In this document: positions 15,247-23,362 of the stretch, piece by piece
Layout of the letters: each line of letters opens with the position of its first letter
How positions within the stretch are numbered: the first letter of the stretch is position 1
Source: Nocardioides zeae
GTDB taxonomy: Bacteria > Actinomycetota > Actinomycetes > Propionibacteriales > Nocardioidaceae
Length of the DNA stretch: 35,619 nucleotides
Assembly (NCBI RefSeq): GCF_010686755.1
Contig: NZ_JAAGXA010000024.1
Location: 1-35,619 of the forward strand
Reading direction: 5' to 3'
Made by a program: the position numbers and the translations under genes
The notes under the pieces: generated by a model
Databases searched by the model: none
Told to the model about the DNA's origin: nothing
Seen by the model: the letters and a program-made list of their open reading frames with translations, nothing else

Positions 15247-16800
15247 TCAGCCGAGCTCGCGCTTGAGGATCTTGCCGGTGGCGGTCATCGGGAGGGTCTC
15301 GACGATCTCGACCGTGCGCGGGTACTTGTACGCCGCGAACTGCTCCTTGCCCCAGGCGACCAGCTCGTCGGAGGTCACCGGGTCCGCGGTCTTGTCGAGG
15401 ATGACGTACGCCTTGACCTCCTCGCCGTGCGACTCGTGCGGGACGCCGATGACGGCGGCGAGCGAGACGGCGGGGTGCGTCATCAGCACCTCCTCGATCT
15501 CGCGGGGGTACACGTTGAAGCCACCGCGGATGATCATGTCCTTCGCGCGGTCGACGATGTAGTACCAGCCGTCGGCGTCCTTCTTGCCGAGGTCGCCCGA
15601 GCGGAACCAGCCGTCCTGGATCGCGGCGGCCGTCGCGTCGGGACGGCCGTAGTAGCCCTTCATGATGTTGGGGCCCTTGATGGCGATCTCGCCGACGGCG
15701 TCGTCCTCGGTGAGCTCGTTCCACTCGGCGTCGATCAGCTTCATCTCGACCCCGGGGATGGGGGTGCCGATCGAGCCGACGCGCGGCTCCTCGCCCCACG
15801 GGGAGAACGAGGCGACGGGCGAGGTCTCGGAGAGGCCGTAGCCCTCCAGGATCGTGACGCCGAACTTCTGCTGGAAGTTCTTGTGCACCTCGACCGGCAG
15901 CGCGGAACCGCCGGCGGCCGCGACGCGCAGGTTGGCGGCGAGGCTCGAGACGTCGACCGCGTCGTCCAGTGCGCCGAGGAGGCCCCAGTACATCGTCGGG
16001 ACGCCCGCGAAGAACGTCACCTCCTCCTTCAGCATGAGCCCGAGCGCCGGCTGCGCCTCGAAGCGCGGCAGCATGACGACGGTGCCGCCGAAGGCGAACG
16101 CGCTGTTCTGGATGACCGTCTGGCCGAAGGAGTGGAACAGCGGCAGCACGCACAGGTAGGTGTCGGGGTTCTCGGCATCGGCGCCGAAGAGCTGCTCGCT
16201 GACCAGGGCGTTGGACAGCATGTTGGAGTGGCTGAGCTCGGCGCCCTTGGGCTGGCCGGTCGTGCCCGACGTGTAGAGGATGACCGCCGTGTCGCCGTCG
16301 TCGGTGGCGACGGACTCGAAGGTGGGCGCCTGGCCGGCGAGCGCCTGGGCGAAGGTCTCCGCGCCCTCGATCGGCGACTCCGCCGAGGGGTCGGCGGTGA
16401 TCACGAAGAAGTGCTCCGTGCCGGGCGTCTGGTCGAAGCCCGCCTTGCCCTCGGTGCCCATCGGCAGCTCCGGCGTGCCCTGGAAGCAGAAGTAGGCCTT
16501 CGCGTCCGAGTCGTCCAGGTGGTAGGCGATCTCGCGGGCCTTGAGGAGCACGTTGAGCGGCACCACGGTCGCGCCGGCCTTGAGGATGCCGTAGTAGACG
16601 ATCGAGAAGTACGGCAGGTTGGGACAGGTCAGCGCCACCTTGTCGCCCGGCTTGATGCCGCGGGCGACGAGCAGGTTCGCGACCTGGTTGGCGGCACCGT
16701 CCACCTGGGCGTAGCTCAGGCGGGTGTCGCCCAGGATGATCGCGGTGCGGGTGGGGAACTGCTGCGCGGAGCCCTCGAGCAGGGACGACAGGTTGGTCAT
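15247..16800 (-). CDS. Long-chain fatty-acid-CoA ligase
   Basis: 517 aa from ATG 16800; a TTG nine bases upstream is less likely. The protein activates a carboxylic acid as an acyl-adenylate and transfers it to CoA. The AMP-binding P-loop YTSGTTGQPKG is at 176-186, the GYGLSETSP motif near 330, the hinge region DRAKDMIIRGGFNVYPREIE near 430, and the catalytic lysine K510 in TATGKILKREL. Length matches FadD-type ligases. Substrate (medium/long fatty acid or aromatic acid) cannot be decided. It has its own terminator. Confidence 0.9.
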   Translation of the reverse strand: MTNLSSLLEGSAQQFPTRTAIILGDTRLSYAQVDGAANQVANLLVARGIKPGDKVALTCPNLPYFSIVYYGILKAGATVVPLNVLLKAREIAYHLDDSDAKAYFCFQGTPELPMGTEGKAGFDQTPGTEHFFVITADPSAESPIEGAETFAQALAGQAPTFESVATDDGDTAVILYTSGTTGQPKGAELSHSNMLSNALVSEQLFGADAENPDTYLCVLPLFHSFGQTVIQNSAFAFGGTVVMLPRFEAQPALGLMLKEEVTFFAGVPTMYWGLLGALDDAVDVSSLAANLRVAAAGGSALPVEVHKNFQQKFGVTILEGYGLSETSPVASFSPWGEEPRVGSIGTPIPGVEMKLIDAEWNELTEDDAVGEIAIKGPNIMKGYYGRPDATAAAIQDGWFRSGDLGKKDADGWYYIVDRAKDMIIRGGFNVYPREIEEVLMTHPAVSLAAVIGVPHESHGEEVKAYVILDKTADPVTSDELVAWGKEQFAAYKYPRTVEIVETLPMTATGKILKRELG

Positions 16801-16833
16801 GGGACTCAACCTACTGGGAGGTAGTGAGGCCCG

Positions 16834-17292
16834 TCACCCGGTACGGCGCGCCAACAGCCGCGCGGCCGACCGCAGGTCCGCACGGAGCGCGGTCGGCGCC
16901 GCCACCCGCAGGGCGAGGGCCAGCGGCGCGAGCGGCCCGGGCACCTCCAGGTGCGCCACGGCCCGGGCGTCGGTGCCCCCGTCGGCACGGGGCGTGTAGG
17001 TCATCGCGAGGGTGGCCCGCACGAAGCGCCACGTCCCGGCCTCGACCCACCGGTGGGGCGGCTCGCTCGCCTCGACCGTCATCCGCGGCCGCACGCCGGG
17101 GACGACGGTGACGTCCTCCCACGACGTACCGGCGTCGCCGGCGTGGTCGCCGACCGCCGTCACGGCGGCCACGCGGCGCAGGCTGGACTGCCACTCCGGG
17201 CGGTGGGCCGGGTCGGCGAGGTAGGCGTGGACGACCTCGGGCGGGGCCGCGAACGGCACCGTCAGGTCGGCGATCAGCCGGGGGACGGCCAC
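16834..17292 (-). CDS. SRPBCC-family protein
   Basis: 152 aa, GTG start one base after the purC stop (TGA-C-GTG), so it is translated by coupling with purC. The pattern PRLIADLTVPFAAPPEVVHAYLADPAHRPEWQSSLRRV, then the central RWVEAGTWRFVRATLAMTY, is the helix-grip fold of the SRPBCC (START/polyketide-cyclase-like) superfamily. These proteins bind hydrophobic ligands; no catalytic motif stands out. Its link to purine synthesis is probably only positional. Confidence 0.8.
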   Translation of the reverse strand: MAVPRLIADLTVPFAAPPEVVHAYLADPAHRPEWQSSLRRVAAVTAVGDHAGDAGTSWEDVTVVPGVRPRMTVEASEPPHRWVEAGTWRFVRATLAMTYTPRADGGTDARAVAHLEVPGPLAPLALALRVAAPTALRADLRSAARLLARRTG

Positions 17293-17293
17293 G

Positions 17294-18199
17294 TCAGAAC
17301 CGCTCGCCGGTGAGGCGCTCGTAGGCCTCGACGTACCGCGCCCGGGTGAGGGCCACGACCTCCGCGGGCAGCGCCGGCGGCTCGTCGCCCGACGTGCGGT
17401 CCCAGCCCGACGCGTCGGAGGTCAGCCAGTTGCGCACGACCTGCTTGTCGAAGGACGCCTGCGTGCGCCCCGGCTGCCAGTCGTCGGCCGGCCAGTAGCG
17501 GGAGGAGTCGGGGGTGAGCACCTCGTCGGCGAGCACGATGGTGCCGCGCTCGCCCTCCCCGGGCGCCCGGCCGAACTCGAGCTTGGTGTCGGCGAGCAGG
17601 ATGCCGCGCTCGCGGGCCAGCTCCTCGGCGCGCGCGTAGACGCGGAGCGTGAGGTCGCGCAGCGCCTCCGCGTCGTGGGCGCCGACGGTGCGGGCGACGG
17701 CGTCGAACGACACGTTCTCGTCGTGGTCCCCGAGGTCGGCCTTGGTCGCCGGCGTGAAGACGGGCGACGGGAGCCGGTCGCCGTCGACCAGGCCGGGGGG
17801 CAGCGCGATGCCGCAGACCTCGCCGGTGGCCTCGTAGTCCGCCAGCCCGGAGCCCGTCAGGTAGCCCCGCGCGACGCACTCGACGGGGAACATCTCGAGG
17901 TTCGCACAGACGACGGCCCGGCCGGCGACGGCGGCGGGCACGTCGGTGGAGACGACGTGGTTCGGCACGAGGTCCGCCAGCTGGTCGAACCACCACAGCG
18001 ACATCCGCGTCAGCAGCTCGCCCTTGTCGGGGATGGTGGAGGAGAGCACGTGGTCGTACGCCGAGATCCGGTCGCTCGCCACCATGAGGAGCCGGCCGGC
18101 GTGCTCGCCGGCGTCGATCCGGTAGAGGTCGCGCACCTTGCCGGAGTGCAGGTGGGTGGCGCCCTCGAGGACCGGGGCGGGCGGGATGTTCGCGATCAC
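17294..18199 (-). CDS. purC: SAICAR synthetase PurC
   Basis: 301 aa. PurC joins aspartate to CAIR with ATP to give SAICAR (step 8 of purine synthesis, in the cytoplasm). Family motifs are plain: HSGKVRDLYRI near residue 20, ASDRISAYDHVL near 45, ECVARGYLTGSGL near 120, and LADTKLEFGR near 205. GTG 18199 was chosen because GGAGG lies nine bases before it; the in-frame ATG at 18208 directly abuts GGAGG and could not be served by it. The same arrangement is seen at purB. Confidence 0.93.
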   Translation of the reverse strand: MIANIPPAPVLEGATHLHSGKVRDLYRIDAGEHAGRLLMVASDRISAYDHVLSSTIPDKGELLTRMSLWWFDQLADLVPNHVVSTDVPAAVAGRAVVCANLEMFPVECVARGYLTGSGLADYEATGEVCGIALPPGLVDGDRLPSPVFTPATKADLGDHDENVSFDAVARTVGAHDAEALRDLTLRVYARAEELARERGILLADTKLEFGRAPGEGERGTIVLADEVLTPDSSRYWPADDWQPGRTQASFDKQVVRNWLTSDASGWDRTSGDEPPALPAEVVALTRARYVEAYERLTGERF

Positions 18200-18231
18200 G
18201 GGCGCCATCCTCCCACCCGCCTCCGCCCCTC

Positions 18232-18810
18232 TCAGCGCCGCCGCGGACGTCCCTGGAGCCACGGCTCCAGCAGCCGGGTGATCCACGGCAGCCCGAACCA
18301 GACCATGACCGGGGTGGCCACGACCGTCTGCAGCGTGATGCGCCAGTGCAGCGCGAGGTCGGGCAGCAGGCGCGCGCCCAGCTCACCGAGGAACAGGCTG
18401 AGCGGCAGGAAGACCACGAAGATCGAGATCGCCTGCTTCCAGCGCGGCGGGGGCGCCGGGACGCCCGGGTAGTCCACGTCGTGGTGCTCCGGCGGGTCGA
18501 ACCAGCCCTCGATACCGGTCATCCGCTGCACGCGGAACTCCCCCACCAGGCCCTGCGCGGCACCGAGCCACCACGCCCGCTGCGGCGAGGCCTCCCAGGC
18601 CGCGAGCGCCTCGTGGTCGGCGAACCGGTAGAGCATGTGCCACGCGTCGTCGCCCTCCGCCGACCGCACGTAGCCGTGGCCCAGGAACCCCGGGAACTGC
18701 TCGGCCAGCGCCGTACCCGCCCGGATCCACGCGATCATCTCCGCCTCGCGCGCCGGATCGGCGTACCGGGTCGCGGCGACCGTCACCGGTCCCGCCTGCT
18801 GTGCCGTCAT
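18232..18810 (-). CDS. ABM-domain protein with two membrane segments
   Basis: 192 aa. Residues 8-100 form an antibiotic-biosynthesis-monooxygenase (ABM) ferredoxin-like domain (VTVAATRYADPAREAEMIAW, FPGFLGHGYVRS, WHMLYRFADHEALAAWEASP). Two membrane helices follow, at about 125-147 (AISIFVVFLPLSLFLGELGA) and 153-180. This soluble-ABM plus membrane-tail layout occurs in actinobacteria and proteobacteria, with unknown function. The gene runs toward purC with 32 bases between and is divergent from mhuD, which has the same ABM fold. Confidence 0.85.
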   Translation of the reverse strand: MTAQQAGPVTVAATRYADPAREAEMIAWIRAGTALAEQFPGFLGHGYVRSAEGDDAWHMLYRFADHEALAAWEASPQRAWWLGAAQGLVGEFRVQRMTGIEGWFDPPEHHDVDYPGVPAPPPRWKQAISIFVVFLPLSLFLGELGARLLPDLALHWRITLQTVVATPVMVWFGLPWITRLLEPWLQGRPRRR

Positions 18811-18872
18811 GCGACCCCATGGAACGGCACGGGGTACGCCGCGCGCACGCCCGCGACGGTGTGAGACCCGCC

Positions 18873-18888
18873 TCGGTCGGGTGCCCGA
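18873..18888. promoter_or_regulatory. Palindrome over the mhuD -35 region
   Basis: GGTCGGG-TG-CCCGACC is a perfect 7-bp inverted repeat with a two-base spacer in the 107-base divergent gap. Its right half covers the -35 of mhuD, a repressor position. It does not look like an IdeR or Fur box. Confidence 0.45.
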
Positions 18889-18911
18889 CCCCCGCGCCGT
18901 CGGCCTACGCT
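18883..18911 (+). promoter_or_regulatory. Promoter of leaderless mhuD
   Basis: CCGACC (18883-18888) and TACGCT (18906-18911) are 17 bases apart. The -10 ends six bases before ATG 18918, so transcription should start at or next to the A of the start codon. Confidence 0.5.
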
Positions 18912-18917
18912 CGGGGC

Positions 18918-19238
18918 ATGTCCGTCGTGAAGATCAACGCCATCTCCGTCCCGCCGCAGGCCGCGCCCGAGCTCGAGAAGCGCTTCGCCGCGCGCGCCGG
19001 CACCGTCGAGGGCCAGCCGGGCTTCCTCGGCTTCCAGCTGCTGCGCCCGACCGCGGGCGAGACCCGCTACTTCGTCGTCACCCACTGGGCCGACGAGGAG
19101 TCGTTCGCCGCCTGGCGCGACGGCGACGCCCGCGCCGCGCACGCCGCGCCCGAGGGCGAGGCACCGCGCAAGCCCGTCGCGTCGGGTGCCGACCTGCTCG
19201 AGTTCGAGGTCGTGCTGGACGTGTCTCCGTCCGCCTGA
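18918..19238 (+). CDS. mhuD: Heme-degrading monooxygenase MhuD-like
   Basis: 106 aa. The sequence follows mycobacterial MhuD closely (VVKINAISVPP, ELEKRFAARAGTVE, PGFLGFQLLRP, RYFVVTHW, LLEFEVVLDV). The three residues known as essential for heme cleavage in MhuD, N7, W66 and H75, are at the same positions. MhuD opens heme to mycobilins and frees iron without releasing carbon monoxide. No Shine-Dalgarno precedes ATG 18918, and a -10 box lies just upstream, so the mRNA is probably leaderless. A longer frame upstream is not coding-like. The operator-like palindrome next to it hints at iron or heme control. Confidence 0.93.
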   Translation: MSVVKINAISVPPQAAPELEKRFAARAGTVEGQPGFLGFQLLRPTAGETRYFVVTHWADEESFAAWRDGDARAAHAAPEGEAPRKPVASGADLLEFEVVLDVSPSA

Positions 19239-19482
19239 GCGTCAGCCGGTCCTGTCCCGGCGCCAGCCAGCGCGAGTTCTGCGGAACGGCTACGTGCGGA
19301 ACGACGTGCTGCGACGCGCCCACCTCGTCCTGCGGGACGCCGACCGCGCCCTGGGGCGACCGCACGACCACGACCGGCTCCGGGCGTGGTTCGACCTGCT
19401 GCGCGGCTCGGGCTTCTCCGCCGCGGGCCGCGCCGACCTCGCCCGGGCCTTGGCGCGGCCGAGCAGCGGACGCACCCCGCCG
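19239..19482 (+). other. Coding-like stretch, possible gene remnant
   Basis: Between the mhuD stop and the convergent purB stop, one plus-strand frame (from about 19290) has strong G/C third-position bias and a plausible helical sequence (RNDVLRRAHLVLRDADRALG, then LRAWFDLLRGSGFSAAGRAD). It has no stop until far inside purB antisense and no Shine-Dalgarno. I recognise no family. It could be the remnant of a gene cut by the purB junction. Confidence 0.25.
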
Positions 19483-20910
19483 CTAGAGGATCTCCCCCGG
19501 CGCGTACGCCGCGGCCTCGGGGTGCGCCGCCGCGAGCGTCTCGACGGCGGCGACCACGGCCTGCACCTGGGCGCGGGCAGCACCGGTGAACTCGATCGGG
19601 TCCGCCACCAGCGCGTCGATCTGCTCGCGCGTGAGGCCGAGGCGGGCGTCACCGGCGAGGCGCTCGTACAGGTCGTTGACGGCGAGCCCCTGGCGCATCT
19701 CGAGCGCGACGCCGACGGCGTGCTCCTTGATGGCCTCGTGGGCGCTCTCGCGGCCGACGCCGTTGCGGACGGCGCTCATCAGCACCTTGGTGGTGGCGAG
19801 GAACGGCAGGTAGCGGTCGAGCTCGCGCTGGATGACGGCCGGGAACGCGCCGAACTCGTCGAGCACCGTGAGGAAGGTCTGGAAGAGGCCGTCGGCGGCG
19901 AAGAACGCGTCGGGCAGGGCCACGCGGCGCACGACCGAGCAGGAGACGTCGCCCTCGTTCCACTGGTCGCCGGCGAGCTCGCCGACCATCGACAGGTGGC
20001 CGCGGAGGATGACCGCGAGACCGTTGACCCGCTCGCAGGAGCGCGTGTTCATCTTGTGAGGCATCGCCGACGAGCCGACCTGGCCCTCCTTGAAGCCCTC
20101 CGTGACCAGCTCGATGCCGGCCATGAGCCGGATGGTGGTGGCGAGGTTGGAGGGGCCGGCGACGAGCTGCACGAGCGCGGAGACGACCTCGAAGTCGAGC
20201 GAGCGCGGGTAGACCTGACCGACGCTGGTGAGCACCCGGGAGAAGCCGAGGTGCGCGGCCACGCGCTCCTCGAGCGCGGCGAGCTTGTCGGCGTCGCCGC
20301 CGAGCAGGTCGAGCATGTCCTGCGCGGTGCCCACCGGGCCCTTGATGCCGCGGAGCGGGTAGCGCGCCAGCAGCTCCTCGATGCGCTGCACCGCGACGAG
20401 CATCTCGTCGGCGATGGTCGCGAACCGCTTGCCGAGGGTCGTGGCCTGCGCGGCCACGTTGTGCGAGCGGCCGGCCATCACCGTGGTCTCGTGCTCCGTC
20501 GCGAGCCTCGCCAGCCGGGCCAGCGCGGCGACGGCGCGGTCGCGGAGGATGAGCAGCGACTGCTGCACCTGCAGCTGCTCGACGTTCTCCGTGAGGTCGC
20601 GCGACGTCATGCCCTTGTGGATGTGCTCGTGGCCCGCGAGGGCGCAGAACTCCTCGATGCGCGCCTTCACGTCGTGGCGGGTGACGCGCTCGCGGGCGGC
20701 GATCGAGGCGAGGTCGACCTGATCGACGACGGCCTCGTAGGCCTCGACGACACCGTCCGGCACGTCGATCCCGAGGTCGCGCTGCGCCTTCAGCACCGCG
20801 ATCCACAGCTGGCGCTCCAGCACGATCTTGTGCTCCGGGGACCAGGTGCCGGCCAGGTCGGCGGCGGCGTAGCGCGTGGCGAGGACGTTGGGGACGGAGG
20901 CGCGGGTCAC
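19483..20910 (-). CDS. purB: Adenylosuccinate lyase PurB
   Basis: 475 aa. PurB cleaves SAICAR to AICAR and adenylosuccinate to AMP, releasing fumarate. The fumarase/lyase superfamily signature GSSAMPHKMN is present at about 285, and HEHIHKGMTSRD with TENVEQLQ lies near 90. GTG 20910 is chosen: GGAGG is nine bases upstream, and VPNVLATRYA follows after a few residues, as in related proteins. The ATG at 20919 abuts the GGAGG and is less likely. Length is normal. Confidence 0.94.
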   Translation of the reverse strand: MTRASVPNVLATRYAAADLAGTWSPEHKIVLERQLWIAVLKAQRDLGIDVPDGVVEAYEAVVDQVDLASIAARERVTRHDVKARIEEFCALAGHEHIHKGMTSRDLTENVEQLQVQQSLLILRDRAVAALARLARLATEHETTVMAGRSHNVAAQATTLGKRFATIADEMLVAVQRIEELLARYPLRGIKGPVGTAQDMLDLLGGDADKLAALEERVAAHLGFSRVLTSVGQVYPRSLDFEVVSALVQLVAGPSNLATTIRLMAGIELVTEGFKEGQVGSSAMPHKMNTRSCERVNGLAVILRGHLSMVGELAGDQWNEGDVSCSVVRRVALPDAFFAADGLFQTFLTVLDEFGAFPAVIQRELDRYLPFLATTKVLMSAVRNGVGRESAHEAIKEHAVGVALEMRQGLAVNDLYERLAGDARLGLTREQIDALVADPIEFTGAARAQVQAVVAAVETLAAAHPEAAAYAPGEIL

Positions 20911-21032
20911 GGGCCGCATCCTCCCACGCTCGCCCGGAGGGGGGTGGCGCGAGGGCCGCCGGGCGACGACGATGGGGAACGGTCGTCGGCGACCCCCCTC
21001 CCGGCGATGTCTCGGAGCATCGAGGAGCCCCC

Positions 21033-22061
21033 GTGCGGAAGCTGCTGTCCGGTCTCGTCCTGTCCCTGTCGCTGGTCGCCGGCGTGCTGCTGGTGGCGCC
21101 CCCACCGGCCACCGCCGCCGCGACGACCACCCTGAGCATGTCCCCCACGTCGGTCGCGGCCGGCGGCACGACCACCGTCGTCATCCGGTCGACCTTCACG
21201 CCGCTCGCGGGGAACTTCCGGCTGCAGGAGCGCCGCGGCACGCAGTGGGTGACGACGAAGGAGCTGCCGTCCTACCGCAACTACGGCTTCGACCTCGCCG
21301 TCGGCAGCACCACGGGCACCCGCACGTTCCGGGTGGCGGCCAAGTCGGACAGCCGCACGTGGGTCCACAGCCGTGCCGTCGCGATCACCGTGCGCTCGGC
21401 GACCTCCACCGCGCTCAGCACCACGACGTCGCAGGTGGCGAAGGGCGGCACCATCCAGCTCGCCGCCCGCTCGACGTTCCTGCCCGACGCCGGCTCCTTC
21501 AAGCTCCAGGAGAAGCGCGGCTCGACGTGGTCGACGGTGGCGTCGCTCCCGTCGTACCGGAACTACGGCTTCACCCACCCCGCCGGCGACAGCGACGGCG
21601 TGCGCACCTTCCGGACGATCGCGACCTCCGGCGGCACCTGGGTGGGCAGCAGCTGGGTGAGCGTCACGGTCGGCACCCCGGCCCCGCCGCCGACCGACGA
21701 GATCGCCGAGGCCCGCAACCGGATCGTCGCCGACACCAACGCGGCCCGCGCCCGACAGGGCCTGCCCGCCCTCGCGCAGATGGCGGGCATCACCACGGTC
21801 GCCCAGAACTGGGCGCAGACGATGGCCGCGAACCGGCGCATGGAGCACAACCCGAGCTACGCCAGCCAGATGCCGCGCGGCTGGACCCGGGCGGCGGAGA
21901 ACGTGGCCTACGGCTACGGCGTCACCTCGGTCGTCGACGCGTGGATGAACAGCCCCGGCCACCGCGCCAACATCCTCGGCGACTTCACGCACATCGGCGT
22001 CGGGGTCGCCAAGGGCTCCGACGGGCAGCTCTACTACGTGCAGAACTTCGGGAAGTACTGA
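21033..22061 (+). CDS. Secreted CAP-domain protein with two duplicated beta repeats
   Basis: 342 aa, GTG 21033 with GAGGAG five bases upstream. A Sec signal peptide covers 1-29 (LLSGLVLSLSLVAGVLLVAP, then PATAAA). Two homologous beta-sandwich-like repeats follow, at about 33-120 and 128-213; both hold STF.P.AG.F.LQE.RG..W and the identical LPSYRNYGF. A CAP/SCP domain is at 222-342 with the expected H272 (EHNPSY), E289 (AENVAYG) and H310 (NSPGHRANIL). CAP proteins are secreted; their bacterial role is mostly unknown. It is convergent with purD. Confidence 0.9.
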   Translation: MRKLLSGLVLSLSLVAGVLLVAPPPATAAATTTLSMSPTSVAAGGTTTVVIRSTFTPLAGNFRLQERRGTQWVTTKELPSYRNYGFDLAVGSTTGTRTFRVAAKSDSRTWVHSRAVAITVRSATSTALSTTTSQVAKGGTIQLAARSTFLPDAGSFKLQEKRGSTWSTVASLPSYRNYGFTHPAGDSDGVRTFRTIATSGGTWVGSSWVSVTVGTPAPPPTDEIAEARNRIVADTNAARARQGLPALAQMAGITTVAQNWAQTMAANRRMEHNPSYASQMPRGWTRAAENVAYGYGVTSVVDAWMNSPGHRANILGDFTHIGVGVAKGSDGQLYYVQNFGKY

Positions 22062-22082
22062 CCGACCGGGGCCACGGACTCG

Positions 22083-23351
22083 TCAGGCGCCGACCTCGCC
22101 CCGCTCCGCGGCGAGCGCGATGTCCGTGCGGTGCTGGGCGCCGTCGAAGCTGATCCGCTCCACCCCCGCGTACGCCGCGGACCGCGCCTCGGCGAGCGAC
22201 GGGGCCACCGCGGTCACGGCGAGCACGCGGCCACCCGCGGTAACGACGTCGGCGCCGTCCCGCGCCGTACCGGCGTGGATGACGTGGACCCCGTCGAGGG
22301 CCTCGGCGTCGGCGAGGCCGGAGATGACGTCGCCCGTCGAGGAGGTCTCGGGGTAGCCGCCCGAGGCCATCACGACGGCCAGCGCGGCGCCCGACTTCCA
22401 GCGCGGCGGCGCGACCTCGTGGAGCGTGCGGGTCGCGGCGCCGAGCAGGAGCGGCGACAGCGGCGAGTCGAGCAGCGCCATGAGCGGCTGCGTCTCGGGG
22501 TCGCCGAAGCGGGCGTTGAACTCGACCACGCGGGTGCCGCGCGAGGTGAGGGCCAGGCCGGCGTAGAGCAGCCCCGCGAACGGGGTGCCCCGCCGGGCCA
22601 TCTCGTCCACGGTGGGCTGCAGCACGGTGCGCAGCACCTCGGCGACGAGGCCCTCCGGCGCCCAGTCCAGCGGCGTGTAGGCGCCCATGCCACCCGTGTT
22701 GGGGCCCTCGTCGCCGTCGAAGATCCGCTTGAAGTCCTGCGCCGGCTGCAGCGGGTAGACCGTGCTGCCGTCCGTGATCGCGAAGAGGGAGACCTCGGGG
22801 CCGTCGAGGTACTCCTCGATCACCACCCGCTCGCACTGCCCCGCGTGGGCGAGCGCCTCGGCGCGGTCGGTCGTGACGACGACGCCCTTGCCGGCGGCGA
22901 GCCCGTCGTCCTTCACCACGTACGGCGCGCCGAACTCGTCGAGGGCCGCGGCGGCCTCCTCCGGGGTCGTGCAGACGCGGGCCGCCGCCGTGGGGACGTT
23001 CGCCGCCGCCATGACCTCCTTGGCGAAGGCCTTCGAGCCCTCGAGCTGCGCCGCCTCGCCGGACGGCCCGAAGCAGGCGATGCCCGCCTCGCGCACGGCG
23101 TCGGCGACGCCCGCGACGAGGGGCGCCTCGGGACCCACGACCACGAGGTCGACCGCGAGGCGCTGCGCCAGCGCGGCGACCGCGGCCGGGTCGAGGGGGT
23201 CCACGTCGTGGAGCGAGGCCACGTCGGCGATGCCCGGGTTGCCGGGAGCCGCGTGCACCTCGGCGACGCCGGGGTCGAGCGAGAGGGCCCGGGCCAGCGC
23301 GTGCTCGCGCCCACCGTTGCCGATGACCAGCGTCTTGAGGGGGGTCGTCAC
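22083..23351 (-). CDS. purD: Phosphoribosylamine-glycine ligase PurD
   Basis: 422 aa. PurD makes GAR from phosphoribosylamine, glycine and ATP (step 2). LKTLVIGNGGREHALARAL at the N-terminus, YVVKDDGLAAGKGVVV for the ATP-grasp part, and the family signature RFGDPETQ near 290 are all present. GTG 23351 has AGGA nine bases upstream. The last gene of the purine group before purA, it is separated from the MFS gene by 11 bases on the same strand. Confidence 0.95.
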   Translation of the reverse strand: MTTPLKTLVIGNGGREHALARALSLDPGVAEVHAAPGNPGIADVASLHDVDPLDPAAVAALAQRLAVDLVVVGPEAPLVAGVADAVREAGIACFGPSGEAAQLEGSKAFAKEVMAAANVPTAAARVCTTPEEAAAALDEFGAPYVVKDDGLAAGKGVVVTTDRAEALAHAGQCERVVIEEYLDGPEVSLFAITDGSTVYPLQPAQDFKRIFDGDEGPNTGGMGAYTPLDWAPEGLVAEVLRTVLQPTVDEMARRGTPFAGLLYAGLALTSRGTRVVEFNARFGDPETQPLMALLDSPLSPLLLGAATRTLHEVAPPRWKSGAALAVVMASGGYPETSSTGDVISGLADAEALDGVHVIHAGTARDGADVVTAGGRVLAVTAVAPSLAEARSAAYAGVERISFDGAQHRTDIALAAERGEVGA

Positions 23352-23362
23352 GGGCGACGATC

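Noticed and set aside
12284..15562. Plus-strand open frame of 1092 codons
   Set aside because: It is antisense to the WXG protein and the ligase, has repetitive V/R/D-rich sequence typical of antisense frames in GC-rich DNA, and has no Shine-Dalgarno or family pattern.
18873..18888. IdeR/Fur box at mhuD
   Set aside because: The palindrome is GC-rich and lacks the TTAGGTTAGS-type half-sites of IdeR.
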